Assembly: GCF_028858725.1 (NCBI RefSeq) | Contig: NC_084769.1 | Coordinates: 67,001-131,000 of the forward strand | DNA: 64,000 nt | DNA from: Colius striatus | Taxonomy: Eukaryota > Chordata > Aves > Coliiformes > Coliidae | Direction of reading: 5' to 3' | In this document: in pieces, positions 12,101 through 25,689 of the stretch | How the letters are laid out: each line of letters opens with the position of its first letter | Position numbering within the stretch: the first letter of the stretch is position 1 | Notes under the pieces: model-generated | Database searches by the model: none | Told to the model about the DNA's origin: nothing | The model's input: the letters and a program-made list of their open reading frames with translations, nothing else | Position numbers and translations under genes: made by a program

Positions 12101-13719
12101 ACCTCACGGGTGGGATGGGATCCCAGGGTTGGGATGGGACTGGATGGGACCCCAGGGTTGGGATGGGATGGGACCCCAGGAGTGGGATGGGAACTGGATC
12201 GGTCCCCAGGGGTGGGATGGGATGGGACCTCAGGGGTGGGATGGGATCCCAGGGTTGGGATGGGACTGGATGGGACCCCAGGATTGGGATGGGATGGGAC
12301 CCCAGGGGTGGGATGGGTTCCCAGGCATGGGATGAGTCCCCAGGGGTGGGATGAGTCCCCAATGGTGTGATGGGATAGGACCCCAGGGGTGTGATGGGAC
12401 CTCAGGGTTGGGATGGGACCCCAGGGGTGGGATGGGATGGGTCCCCAGGGGTGGGATGGGACCCCAGAGGTTGGATGGGACCCCAGGTGTGGGATCGGAC
12501 CCCAGGGGTGGGATGGGATGGGACCCCAGGGGTGGGATGGGATGGGATGGGACTGGATGGGACCCTAGGGATGGGATGAGAGTGGGATGGGACCCCAGGG
12601 GTGGGATGTGACCCCAGGGGTGGGACCCCAAGGGTGGGATGGGACCCTGAGGTTCGAATGGGACCCCAGGGATGGGATGGGACTGGATGGTACTCCAGGG
12701 GTGGGATGAGTCCCCAGGAGTGGGATGGGATGGGACCCCAAGGGTGGGATGCGACCTCAGAGGTGGGATGGGATCCCAGGGTTGGGATGGGACTGGATGG
12801 GATCCCAGGGTTGGGATGGGACCCTAGGGGTGGGATGAGTCCCCAGGGGTGGGATGGGATGGGACCCCAAGGGTGGGATGGGACCCCAGGGGTGGGATGG
12901 GATGGGACTGGATGGGACCCCAGGGTTGGGATGGGTCCCCAGGGGTGGGATTGGACCCCAGGGGTGGGATTGGACCCCAGGGGTGGGATGGGACTGGATG
13001 GGACCCCAGGGTTGGGATGGGATGATACCCCAGGGGTGGGATGGGATAGGACTGGGATGGGACTCCAGGGGTGGATTGAGACTAGGATGGGACCCCAAGG
13101 GTGGGATGCGACCACAGGGGTGGGATGGGATGTGACCCCAGGGTTGGGATGGGATGGGAACCCAGGGGTGGGATGGGATGTGACCCCAAGGGTGGGATGA
13201 GTCCCCAGGGGTGGGATGGGAGGGGACCGCAGGGGTGGGATGCGACCTCAGAGGTGGGATGAGACCCCAGGGTTGAGATGGGATGGGACCCCAGGGGTGG
13301 GATGGGACCCCAGGGGTGGGATTGGATGGGACCCCAGGGTTGGGATGGGACCCCAGGGTTGTGGTGGGATGGGATGGGAACCCAGGGGTGTGGTGGGATG
13401 GGATGGGAACCCAGGGGTGTGGTGGGATGGGATGGGAACCCAGGGGTGGGATGAGTATCCAGGGGTGGGGTGGGATGGGACCCCAGGGGTGGGATGGGAC
13501 CCCAGGGGTGGGATGGGACCCAATGGTTGGGGTGGGATGGAATGGGACCCCAGGGGTGGGATGAGTCCCCAGGGGTGGGATGGAATGGGATGGGATGGGA
13601 CTGGATGGGACCCTAGGGTTGGGATGGGATAGGATCCCAGGGGTGGGACCTCAGGGGTGGGATGGGATGGGATAGGACTGGGATGGGACTCCAGGGGTGG
13701 GATGAGACTGGGATGGGAC
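6185..13719. repeat. G-rich minisatellite, 7.5 kb
   Basis: Continuous array of the 20/25-bp ggggtgggatgggaccccag family, with higher-order blocks (for example the segment near 8067-8560 reappears near 10000-10490). Long Gly/Trp/Asp- and Pro/His-rich open frames occur in all frames because the units lack stop codons; they are not genes. Confidence 0.95.
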
Positions 13720-14455
13720 CCTCATTGTTCCTGTGCCCACACTGTGATCCTCACCATCCCTGTGCCCACACTGTGTCTCACACCATCCCTGTGCCCACAG
13801 CGTGTCCCCTCATTGTCACTGTGCCCACACCGTGTCCCACACCATCCTTGTACCGACATCGTGTCCCACACCATCGCTGTGCCCACACCTTGTCCCACAC
13901 CATCCTTATGCCCACACCATGTCCGACACCATCCCTGTGCCCACACCGTGTCCCCTCATTGTCCCTGTGCCCACAGTGTGCCCTCACCATCCCTGTGCCC
14001 ACACCGTGTCCCCTCATTGTCCCTGTGCCCACAGTGTGCCCTCACCATCCCTGTACCCACACCATGTCCCACACCATCCCTATGACCACACTGTGCCCCT
14101 CCCAATCCATGTGCCCACACTGTGGCCCCCCACCATCCCTGTGCCCGGACACCATGTCCCCTCACCATCCCTGTACCCACACCGTGTCCCCTCATTGTCC
14201 CTGTGCCCACACCGTGTCCCCCCACCTTACCTATGCCCACACTGTGTCCCCTCACTATCAATGTGCCCACACCATGACCCATAACATCCCTGTGCCGACA
14301 CCATGTCCCTCACCATCCCTGTGCCCACACTGTGCCCCCACACTGTCCCTATGCCCACACAATGTCCCCTCATTGTCCATGTACAGTGTCCCACACCATC
14401 CCTGTGCCCACACCGTGCTCCACACCATCCCTATGCCCATACCATGTCCCCTCAC
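13720..14455. repeat. CACCATCCCTGTGCCCACAC minisatellite, second block
   Basis: Same 29-30-bp family as 4245-4860, starting at the same 'gaccctcattgttcctgtg' junction. The closest counterpart is 57615-58290. Confidence 0.88.
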
Positions 14456-15262
14456 CGTCCCCTTCTCCGCTCACCACCCCCGTGTCCCCGCACCTGCCCC
14501 ACGCCCCGTCACCACCCCCTTGTCCGCTCACCACTCCCTTGTCCCCTCAACCTCCCCTTCTCCCCTCACCATCCCCATCTCCCCTCACCAGTCCCATGTC
14601 CCCTCACCATCCCCTTCTCCGCTCACCATCCCCGTGTCCATTCACCATACCATTCTCCCCTCACTACTCCCTTGTACCCTCACCATCCCAGTGTCCCCTC
14701 ACCAGCCCCGTGGCCCCTCACCTGCCCCATGTCCCCTCACCACCCCCTTTTCCCCTCAACCTCCCCTTCTCCCCTCACCATGCCCGTCTCCCCTCACCAT
14801 CCCCATGTCCCCTCACCATCCCCGTCTCCCCTCACCATCCCCTTATCCCCTCACCCCACCCGTGTCCCCTCACCATACCCTTGTCCCCTCACCAGCCCCG
14901 TGTCCCCTCCACAACGCCTTGTACCCTGACCCGCCCATGTCCCCTCACCACCCCCGTGTCCCCTCACCATCCCCTTCTCCCCTCACCACCCCGGTATCCC
15001 CTCATCATCCCTTTCTTCCCTCACCACGCCCTTGTCCCCTCACCAGCCCCGTGTCCCCTCACAATCCCCGTGTCCCCTCAACATGCCCTTATCCCCTCAC
15101 CACCCCCATGTCCTCTCATCTTCCCCTTCTCCCCTCACCACCCCCGTGTCCCCTCACCAGCCGCATGTCCCCTCACCCCCCCCGTGTACCATCACCATCC
15201 CTGTGCTCACACTGTGCCCCTCACCACCCCCTTCTCCCCTCACCATCCTCGTGTCCCCCCCC
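14456..15262. repeat. C-rich minisatellite upstream of GPT exon copy 3
   Basis: The 18-19-bp 'cctcaccatccccttctcc' family again, running up to the conserved flank before exon copy 3. Confidence 0.9.
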
Positions 15263-15315
15263 ATCGTGTCCGCAGCCCCCCGTCGCCCCCCATCATGCCA
15301 TGCCTGTGCCCTCAA

Positions 15316-15559
15316 ACAATCCTGAAGCTGCTGGTGACGGGCTCGGCGCCCTCTCGCACGCGGGTGCTGATGCCCATCCTGCAGTACCCGCTGTACTCGG
15401 CCACCATCGCCGAGCTGGGGGCCGTGCAGCTCGGCTACTACCTGGACGACGAACGCTGCTGGGCACTGGCGCTGAGTGAGCTGCGGCGGGCGCTGGCCGA
15501 GGGCCGCCGGCACTGCTGCCCACGGGTGCTGTGCATCATCAACCCTGGCAACCCCACCG
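15316..15559 (+). pseudogene. GPT: GPT mid-gene exon, copy 3 (acceptor lost)
   Basis: This 244-nt copy has an open frame and intact INPGNPTG, but the acceptor CAG has become CAA (15313-15315), so the normal splice junction is unavailable. An upstream 'gtgtccgcag' lies 40 nt before the exon; using it would add 40 nt and shift the frame by one base. The copy reads VTGSAPS instead of VTGWAPS. Its donor is identical to copy 2. It is inferred to be a silenced duplicate unless a cryptic acceptor is used. Confidence 0.8.
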
Positions 15560-18500
15560 GTACCCTGCGGCACCAAGGGCTGGGACGGGACCCCAGGGGT
15601 GGGATGGGATGGGATGGTACTGGATGGGACACCAGGGTTGGGATGGGATGGGACCCTACGGATGGAACCCCAGGGGTGGGATGGGACCCTGAGGTGGGGA
15701 TGGGACCCCAGGGATGGGACTTCAGGGGTGGGATGGGACCCCAGGGTTGGGATGGGACTGGATGGGACGGGTTGGGACCCCAGGGGTGGGATGGGATGGG
15801 TCCCCAGGGGTGGGATGGGATGGGACCCCAGGGGTGGGATGAGTTCCCAGAGGTGGGATGGGATGGGACCCCAGGGTTGGGATGGGACCTCAGGCGTTGG
15901 ATGGGACTGGAAGGGACCCCAGGGTTGGGATGGGACCCCAGGGGTGGGATGGGACCCCAGGGGTGGGATGGGACCCCAGGGGTGGGATGGGATGGGACCC
16001 CAGGGGTGGGATGGGATGGGACTGGCTGGGACGCCAGGGTTGGGATGGGATGGGACTCCAGGGTTGGGATGGGATGGGACCCCAGGGGTGGAACTTCAGG
16101 GGTGGGATGGGACTCCAGGGTTGGGATGGGACTCCAGGTTTGAGATGGGACCCCAGGGGTGGGATGGGATGGGAGTGGATGGGACCCAGGGGTGGGATGG
16201 GATGGGACCCCAGGGGTGGGATGGGATGGGACTGGATGGGACCCCAGGGTTGGAATGGGACCCCGAGGGGTGGGATGTGATGGGACCCCAGGGCTGGGAT
16301 GGGACCCCAGGGGTGGGATGGGACCCCAGGGGTGGGATGGGATGGGACTGGATGGGACGGGATGGGACCCCAGGGGTGGGATGGGACCCCAGGGGTGGGA
16401 TGGGATGGGACCCCAGGGGTGAGATGGGATGGGACTGGATGGGACGGGATGGGACCCCAGGGGTGGGATGGGACCCCAGGGGTGGGATGGGACTGCGTGG
16501 GACCCCAGGGGTGGGATGGGACCTCAGGGGTGGAACCCCAGGGGTGGGATGGGACCCTAGGTTGGGATGGGACCCCAGGGATGGGACTTCAGTGGTGGGA
16601 TGTGACTCCAGGGTTGGGATGGGACCCCAGGGGTGGGATGGGACCCCAGGGGTGGGATGGGATGCGACCAAAGGGGTGGGATGGGATGCGACCAAAGGGG
16701 TGGGATGGGATGCCAGGAGTGGGATGGGATGGGACCCCAGGGTTCGGATGGGACCCCAGGGGTGGGACCTCAGGAGTGGAATGGGATAGGACTGGGATGG
16801 GAATCCAGGGGTGGGATGAGACTGGGATGGGACCCCAGGGGTGGGATGAGTCCCCAGGGGTGGGATGGGAGGGGATGGGATGGGACCCCAGGGGTGGGAT
16901 GGGAGGGGACCCCAGTGGTGGGATGGGACCGCAGGGGTGAGATGGGATGGGACCCCAGGGGTGGGATGGGACCCTAGGGCTTGGACCTCAGGAGTGGGAT
17001 GGGATAGGACTGGGATGGGAATTCAGAGGTGGGATGAGACTGGGATGCGACCCCAGGGGTGGGACGGGACCCTGAGGTTTGATGGGACCCCAGGGATAGG
17101 ACTTCAGGGGTGGGATGGGTCTCCAGGGTTGGGATGGGATGGGACCCCAGGGGTGGGATGGGATGGGATTGGATGGGACTGGATGGGACCCCAGGGTTCG
17201 GATGGGACCCCAGGGGTGGGATGGGAGGGGATGGAATAGGACCCCAGGGGTGGGATGGGAGGGAACCCTAAGGGAGGGATAGGATGGATGGGATGGGATC
17301 CCACGGGTGGGATGGGACCTCAGGGATGGGATGAGACCCCAAGGGTGGGATGGGATGGGACCCCAGGGGTGGGATGGGATGGGACTGGCTGGGACCCCAG
17401 GGTTGGGTGGGACCCCAGGGGTGGGATGGGACCCCAGGGGTGGGATGGGATGGGACCCCAGGGGTGGGATGGGATGGGACTGGATGGGACCCCAGGGGTG
17501 GGATGGCATGGGACCCTAGGGGTGGGATGGGATGTGATGGGACCCCAGGGCTGGGAGGAGTCCCCAGGGGTGGGATGGGATGTGATGGGACCCCAGGGTT
17601 GGGATGAGTCCCCAGGGGTGGGATGGGATGGGATTGGATGGGACTGGATGGGACCCCAGGGCTGGGATGGGACCCCAGGGGTGGGATGGGATGGGACCCC
17701 AGGGGTGGGATGGGATGGGATGGGAATGGATGGGACCCCAGGCTTGGGATGGGACCCCAGATGTGGGATGCGTCTCCAGTGGTGGGATGGGACCCCAGGG
17801 GTGGGATGGGATGGGACCTCAGGGGTGGGATGGGATGGGACCTCAGGGGTGGGATGGGACCCCAGGGGTGGGACCTGAGGAGTGGGATCGGATAGGACTG
17901 GGATGGGAATCCAGGGGTGGGATGAGACTGGGATGGGACCCCAGGGGTGGGATGCGACCCCAGGGGTGGGATGGGACCCTAGGTTGGGTTGGGACCCCAG
18001 GGATAGGACTTCAGGGGTGGGATGGGTCTCCAGGGTTGGGATGGGACCCCAGGGGTGGGATGGGATGTGATGGGACCCCAGGGATGGGATGGGATGGGAC
18101 CCCAGGGGTGGGATGGGATGGGACCCCAGGGGTGGGATGGGAGGGGATGGAATGGGACCCCAGGGGTGGGATGGGAGGGGACCCTAGGGATGGGATGGGA
18201 TGGATGGGATGGGATCCCACGGGTGGGATGGGACCTCAGGGATCGGATGGGACCCCAGGGGTGTGGTGGGATGGGACTGGCTGGGACCCCAGGGTTGGGA
18301 TGGGACCCCGAGGGGTGGGATGTGATGGGACCCCAGGGCTGGGATGGGACCCCAGGGGTGGGATGGGATGGGAGTGGATGGGACCCAGGGTTGGGATGGG
18401 ACCCCAGGGGTGGGATGGGATGGGAGTGGATGGGACCCAGGGTTGGGATGGGACCCCAGGGGTGGGACCTCAGGAGTGGGATAGGATAGGACTGGAATGG

Positions 18501-19944
18501 GAATCCAGGGGTGGGATGAGACTGGGATGGGACCCCAGGGGTGGGATGCGACCCCAGGGGTGGGACAGGACCCTAGGTTGGGATGGGACCCCAGGGATAG
18601 GACTTCAGGGATGGGATGGGTCTCCAGGGTTGGGATGGGATGGGACCCCAGGGGTGGGATGGGATGGGACCCCAGGGGTGGGATGGGATGGGACTGGCTG
18701 GGACCCAAGGGTTGGGAGGGGATGGGACCCTAGGGGTGGGATGGGATGTGATGGGAAACCAGGGGTGGGAAGGGATGAGTCCCCAGGGGTGGGATGGGAC
18801 CCCAGGGGTGGGATGGGACCCCAGGGGTGGGATGGGACTGGATGGGATCCCAGGGGTGGGATGAGTCCCCAGGGGTGGGATGGGATGGGACCCCAGGGCT
18901 GGGATGGGATGGGACCCCAGGGCTGGGATGAGTCCCCAGGGGTGGGATGGGATGTGATGGGACCCCAGGGCTGGGATGAGTCCCCAGGGGTGGGATGGGA
19001 TGGGACCCCAGGGGTGGGATGGCATGGGACTGGATGGGACCCCAGGGTTGGAATGAGTCCCCAGGGGTGGGATGGAACCCCAGGTTTGGGATGGGATGGG
19101 ACTGGTTGGGACCCCAGGGGTGGGATGGGACCCCAGGGGTGGGATGGGATGGGACCCTATGGATGGGATGGGGCCTCAGGGGTGGGATGGGATGGGACCC
19201 TAGGGATGGGATGGGGCCTCAGGGGTGGGATGGGGCCCCAGGTTTGGGATGGGACTGGTTGGGACCCCAGGGGTGGGATGGGATGGGACCCCAGGGGTGG
19301 GGTGGGATGCGACCTCAGGGGTGGGATGGGATGGGACCCCAGGGGTGGGATGGGATGGGACTGGCTGGGACCCCAGGGTTGGGATCGGACCCCAGGGGTG
19401 GGATCGGTTGGGACCCTAGGGGTGGGATGGAATGGGACTGGATGGGAAATCAGGGGTGGGATGGGATGGGACCCCAGGGGTGGGATGGGATGGGATGGGA
19501 TGGGACCCCAGGGCTGGGATGAGTCCCCAGGGGTGGGATGGGATGGGACCCCAGGGGTGGGATGGGATGTGATGGGTCCCCAGGGGTGGGATGGCATGGG
19601 ACTGGATGGGACCCCAGGGTTGGGATGAGTCCCCAGGGGTGGGATTGGATGGGATGGGGCCCCAGGGGTGGGATGGGGCGCCAGGGGTGGGATGGGGCGC
19701 CAGGGGTGGGATGGGATGGGACTGGTTGGGACCCCAGGGGTGGGATGAGTCTCCAGGGGTGGGATGGGACCCCAGGGGTGGGGTGGGATGGGACAGGATA
19801 GGATGGGACCCCAGGGGTGGGATGAGTCTCCAGGGGTGGGATGAGTCCCCAGGGGTGGGATGGGACCCCAGGGGTGGGATGGGACCCCAGGGGTGGGATG
19901 GGATAGGACTGGGATGGGACTCAAGGGGTGGGATGAGATGGGAT

Positions 19945-20135
19945 CCATCCCATCCCACCCCTAGGGACCCATCCCATGCCATCCCTGGGGTCCCATCCCA
20001 TGCCACCCCTGGAAACTCATCCCACCCCTGGGGTCCCATCCCATCCCACCCCTGGGGTCCCATCCCACCCCTGGGGTCCCATCCAGTGCCATCTCACCCC
20101 TAAGGTCCCATCCGACCCCTGGCGTCCCATCCGGG
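19945..20135 (-). repeat. Inverted segment of the G-rich minisatellite, first copy
   Basis: For about 190 bp the repeat appears as its reverse complement ('catcccacccctggggtccc'), entered through the palindromic junction 'gggatccatccc'. The array then returns to the normal orientation at 'ggggatggaatgcgacc'. Confidence 0.85.
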
Positions 20136-22887
20136 GATGGAATGCGACCCCAGGGGTGGGACCCCAGGGGTGGGATGGGACCCTGAGGTTTGGATGGGAC
20201 CCCGAGGATTGAAGTTCAGGGGTGGGATGGGACCCCAGGATTGGAATGGGACTGGATGGGATCCCAGGGGTGGGATGGGGCGCCAGGGGTGGGATGGGAC
20301 CCCAGGGGTGGGATGGGATGGGACTGGTTGGGACCCCAGGGGTGGGATGGGATGGGACCCCAGGGATGGGATGAGTCTCCAGGGGTGGGAAGGGACCCTA
20401 GGTTGGGATGGGACCCCAGGGATAGGACTTCAGGGATGGGATGGGTCTCCAGGGTTGGGATGGGATGGGACCCCAGGGGTGGGATGGGATGGGACTGGAT
20501 GGGACCCAAGGGTTGGGAGGGGATGGGACCCTAGGGGTGGGATGGGATGTGATGGGACACCAGGGGTGGGATGGGATGAGTCCCCAGGGCTGGGATGGGA
20601 TGGGACCCCAGGGCTGGGATGGGATGGGACCCCAGGGCTGGGATGGGATGGGATTGGATGGGACTGGATGGGACCCCAGGGGTGGGATGGGACCCCAGGG
20701 GTGGGATGGGATGGGACTGCTGGGACCCCAGGGTTGGGATCGGACCCCAGATGTGGGATGCGTCTCCAGTGGTGGGATGGGACCCCAGGGGTGGGATGGG
20801 ATGGGACCTCAGGGGTGGGATGGGATGGGACCTCAGGGGTGGGATGGGACCCCAGGGGTGGGACCTGAGGAGTGGGATCGGATAGGACTGGGATGGGAAT
20901 CCAGGGGTGGGATGAGACTGGGATGGGACCCCAGGGGTGGGATGCGACCCCAGGGGTGGGATGGGACCCTAGGTTGGGTTGGGACCCCAGGGATAGGACT
21001 TCAGGGGTGGGATGGGTCTCCAGGGTTGGGATGGGACCCCAGGGGTGGGATGGGATGTGATGGGACCCCAGGGATGGGATGGGATGTGATGGGACCCCAG
21101 GGGTGGGATGGGAGGGGATGGAATGGGACCCCAGGGGTGGGATGGGAGGGGACCCTAGGGATGGGATGGGATGGATGGGATGGGATCCCACGGGTGGGAT
21201 GGGACCTCAGGGATCGGATGGGACCCCAGGGGTGTGGTGGGATGGGACTGGCTGGGACCCCAGGGTTGGGATGGGACCCCGAGGGGTGGGATGTGATGGG
21301 ACCCCAGGGCTGGGATGGGACCCCAGGGGTGGGATGGGATGGGAGTGGATGGGACCCAGGGTTGGGATGGGACCCCAGGGGTGGGATGGGATGGGAGTGG
21401 ATGGGACCCAGGGTTGGGATGGGACCCCAGGGGTGGGACCTCAGGAGTGGGATAGGATAGGACTGGAATGGGAATCCAGGGGTGGGATGAGACTGGGATG
21501 GGACCCCAGGGGTGGGATGCGACCCCAGGGGTGGGACAGGACCCTAGGTTGGGATGGGACCCCAGGGATAGGACTTCAGGGATGGGATGGGTCTCCAGGG
21601 TTGGGATGGGATGGGACCCCAGGGGTGGGATGGGATGGGACCCCAGGGGTGGGATGGGATGGGACTGGCTGGGACCCAAGGGTTGGGAGGGGATGGGACC
21701 CTAGGGGTGGGATGGGATGTGATGGGAAACCAGGGGTGGGAAGGGATGAGTCCCCAGGGGTGGGATGGGACCCCAGGGGTGGGATGGGACCCCAGGGGTG
21801 GGATGGGACTGGATGGGACCCCAGGGGTGGGATGAGTCCCCAGGGGTGGGATGGGATGGGACCCCAGGGCTGGGATGGGATGGGACCCCAGGGCTGGGAT
21901 GAGTCCCCAGGGGTGGGATGGGATGTGATGGGACCCCAGGGCTGGGATGAGTCCCCAGGGGTGGGATGGGATGGGACCCCAGGGGTGGGATGGCATGGGA
22001 CTGGATGGGACCCCAGGGTTGGAATGAGTCCCCAGGGGTGGGATGGAACCCCAGGTTTGGGATGGGATGGGACTGGTTGGGACCCCAGGGGTGGGATGGG
22101 ACCCCAGGGGTGGGATGGGATGGGACCCTATGGATGGGATGGGGCCTCAGGGGTGGGATGGGGCCCCAGGGGTGGGATGGGATGGGACCCTAGGGATGGG
22201 ATGGGGCCTCAGGGGTGGGATGGGGCCCCAGGTTTGGGATGGGACTGGTTGGGACCCCAGGGGTGGGATGGGACCCCAGGGGTGGGGTGGGATGCGACCT
22301 CAGGGGTGGGATGGGATGGGACTGGCTGGGACCCCAGGGTTGGGATCGGACCCCAGGGGTGGGATCGGTTGGGACCCTAGGGGTGGGATGGAATGGGACT
22401 GGATGGGAAATCAGGGGTGGGATGGGATGGGACCCCAGGGGTGGGATGGGATGGGATGGGATGGGACCCCAGGGCTGGGATGAGTCCCCAGGGGTGGGAT
22501 GGGATGGGACCCCAGGGGTGGGATGGGATGTGATGGGTCCCCAGGGGTGGGATGGCATGGGACTGGATGGGACCCCAGGGTTGGGATGAGTCCCCAGGGG
22601 TGGGATTGGATGGGATGGGGCCCCAGGGGTGGGATGGGGCGCCAGGGGTGGGATGGGGCGCCAGGGGTGGGATGGGATGGGACTGGTTGGGACCCCAGGG
22701 GTGGGATGAGTCTCCAGGGGTGGGATGGGACCCCAGGGGTGGGGTGGGATGGGACCCCAGGGGTGGGATGAGTCTCCAGGGGTGGGATGAGTCCCCAGGG
22801 GTGGGATGGGACCCCAGGGGTGGGATGGGACCCCAGGGGTGGGATGGGATAGGACTGGGATGGGACTCAAGGGGTGGGATGAGATGG

Positions 22888-23037
22888 GATCCATCCCATC
22901 CCACCCCTGGAAACTCATCCCACCCCTGGGGTCCCATCCCATCCCACCCCTGGGGTCCCATCCCATCCCACCCCTGGGGTCCCATCCAGTGCCATCTCAC
23001 CCCTAAGGTCCCATCCGACCCCTGGCGTCCCATCCGG
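22888..23037 (-). repeat. Inverted segment of the G-rich minisatellite, second copy
   Basis: About 150 bp in reverse-complement orientation with the same 'gggatccatccc' entry and the same exit as the 19945 block. It is a duplicate of that block lacking about 40 bp. Confidence 0.85.
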
Positions 23038-25689
23038 GGATGGAATGCGACCCCAGGGGTGGGACCCCAGGGGTGGGATGGGACCCTGAGGTTTGGATGG
23101 GACCCCGAGGATTGAAGTTCAGGGGTGGGATGGGACCCCAGGATTGGAATGGGACTGGATGGGATCCCAGGGGTGGGATGGGGCGCCAGGGGTGGGATGG
23201 GACCCCAGGGGTGGGATGGGATGGGACTGGTTGGGACCCCAGGGGTGGGATGGGATGGGACCCCAGGGATGGGATGAGTCTCCAGGGGTGGGATGGGACT
23301 CCAGGGGTGGGATGGGATGGGACCCCAGGGGTGGGATGGCATGGGACCCTAGGGGTGGGATGGGATGTGATGGGACCCCAGGGCTGGGAGGAGTCCCCAG
23401 GGGTGGGATGGGATGTGATGGGACCCCAGGGTTGGGATGAGTCCCCAGGGGTGGGATGGGACTCCAGGGGTGGGATGGGATGGGACCCTAGGGATGGGAT
23501 GGGGCCTCAGGGGTGGAATGGGGCCCGAGGGGTGGGATGGGATGGGACCCCAGGTTTGGGATGGGATGGGACCCCAGGGGTGGGATGGGAACCCAGGGGT
23601 GGGATGGGACCCCAGGGGTGGAGTGGGATGGGACCCCAGGGGTGGGATTGGTCCGTAGGGGTGGGATGGGACTCCAGGGGTTGGATGGAATGGGATGGGA
23701 TGGTACTGGATTGGACCCCAGGGTTGGGATAGGATGGGAACCCAGGGGTGGGATTGGATGGGATGGGACCCCAGGGGTGGGATGAGTCCCCAAGGGTGGG
23801 ATGGGATGGGACCCAAGGGGTGGGATGGGATGGAATGGGATGGGACTGGATGGGACCCCAGGGGTGGGATGGGACCCCAGGGGTGGGACCTCAGGGGTGG
23901 GATGGGATAGGACTGGGATGGGACCCCAGGGGTGGGATGTGACCACAGGGCTGGGACCCCAGGGGTGGGATTGGACCCTGAGGTTTGGATGGGACCCCAA
24001 GGATTGGAGTTCAGGGGTGGGATGGGACCCCAGGATTGGGATGGGACTGGATGGGATCCCAGGGGTGGGATGGGATGGCATGCGACCCCAGTGGTGGGAT
24101 GGGATGGGACCACAGGGATGGGATGAGTCCCCAGGGGTGGGATGGGACCCCAGGGGTGGGATGGGATGGGACCCTAGGGATGGGATGGGGCCTCAGGGGT
24201 GGGATGGGGCCCCAGGGGTGGGATGGGGCCCCAGGGGTGGGATGGGATGGGACCCCAGGGTTGGGATGGGTTGGGACTGGTTGGGACCCCAGGGGTGGGA
24301 TGGGATGGGAACCCAGGGATGGGATGGGACCCCAGGGGTGGGGTGGGATGCAACCCCAGGGGTGGGGTGGGATGGGAACCCAGGGATGGGATGGGACCCC
24401 AGGGGTGGGATGGGATGGGACCCCAGGGGTGGGGTGGGATGCGACCCCAGGGGTGGGACGGGACCCTAGGTTGGGATGGGACCCCAGGGATAGGACTTCA
24501 GGGATGGGATGGGTCTCCAGGGTTGGGATGGGATGGGACCCCAGGGGTGGGATGGGATGGGACTGGATGGGACCCAAGGGTTGGGAGGGGATGGGACCCT
24601 AGTGGTGGGATGGGATGTGATGGGACACCAGGGGTGGGATGGGATGAGTCCCCAGGGCTGGGATGGGATGGGACCCCAGGGCTGGGATGGGATGGGACCC
24701 CAGGGCTGGGATGGGATGGGATTGGATGGGACTGGATGGGACCCCAGGGGTGGGATGGGACCCCAGGGGTGGGATGGGATGGGACTGCTGGGACCCCAGG
24801 GTTGGGATCGGACCCCAGGGGTGGGATGGGATGGGACCCCAGGGGTGGGATGGGATGGGACTGCTGGGACCCCAGGGTTGGGATCGGACCCCAGGGGTGG
24901 GATGGGATGGGACCCCAGGGTTGGGATGGGATGTGATGGGTCCCCAGGGGTGGGATGGGATGGGACTGGATGGGACCCCAGGGTTGGGATGAGTCCCCAG
25001 GGGTGGGATGGGATGGGATCCCAGGGGTGGGATGGGGCGCCAGGGGTGGGATGGGACCCCAGGTTTGGGATGGGATGGGACTGGTTGGGACCCCAGGGGT
25101 GGGATGGGATGGGACCACAGGGATGGGATGAGTCTCCAGGGGTGGGATGGGACCCCAGGGGTGGGGTGGGATGGGATGGGACAGGATGGGATGGGACCCC
25201 AGGGGTGGGATGGGACCCCAGGGGTGGGACGGGATAGGACTGGGATGGGACTCCAGGGGTGGGATGAGACTGGGATGGGACACCAGGGGTGGGATGCGTC
25301 CCCAGGGGTGGAACTCCAGGAGTGTGATGGGACCCTGAGGTTGGGATGGGACCCCAGGGATGGGACTTCAGGGGTGGGATGGGATGGGACCCCAGGGATG
25401 GGATGGGACTCCAGGGATGGGATGGGACCCTGAGGTTAGGATGGGACCCCAGGGATGGGATGGGATGGGACTGGGATGGGACCCCAGGGGTGGGATTGGA
25501 CCCCAGGGGTGGGATATCAGGGATGGGATGGGATCCTGGGACTGGGATGGGACCCTGGGGATAGGACCCTGGGGCTGGGATGGGACCCTGAGGTTGGGAT
25601 GGGACTTCTGGTACCAGGGCTGTGAGCTCCCAGTGCCCTCCCAGTCCCATTCTGAGACCCCCAGTGCTTTACTGGTCCTACTAAGACCT

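Larger units (their letters stand above)
17700..23037. repeat. Higher-order tandem duplication, about 2.95-2.99 kb, inside the G-rich array
   Basis: The segment around 17700-20135 recurs at about 20690-23037. 'ggacctgagg' at 17871 is matched at 20861 (shift 2990), and the inverted block starting near 19945 is matched near 22888 (shift about 2946). The small difference reflects unit loss. Confidence 0.8.
15590..25600. repeat. G-rich minisatellite, 10 kb, with internal inversions
   Basis: The same 20/25-bp family forms the longest uninterrupted array of the window. It contains two short inverted stretches (listed separately), a ~2.95-2.99-kb tandem duplication, and variant words such as 'ggataggacttcaggg' and 'atggggcgccagg'. 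No exon is detected. Confidence 0.95.

Noticed and set aside
15270-15315. Upstream 'gtgtccgcag' as an alternative acceptor for exon copies whose CAG is lost.
   Set aside because: It would add 40 nt and shift the reading frame relative to the preceding exon, so it cannot restore a normal protein. Kept only as a possible cryptic site.
17604-19628. A 674-codon open frame rich in Gly, Trp, Asp, Pro and similar frames elsewhere in the G-rich arrays.
   Set aside because: The 20- and 25-bp units contain no stop codons in several frames on both strands, so long frames arise automatically. They overlap each other and have no conserved domain or splice context.
15590-25600. Telomeric or subtelomeric repeat.
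   Set aside because: The unit is GGGAT/GGGACCCCAG-based and no (TTAGGG)n tract is present.
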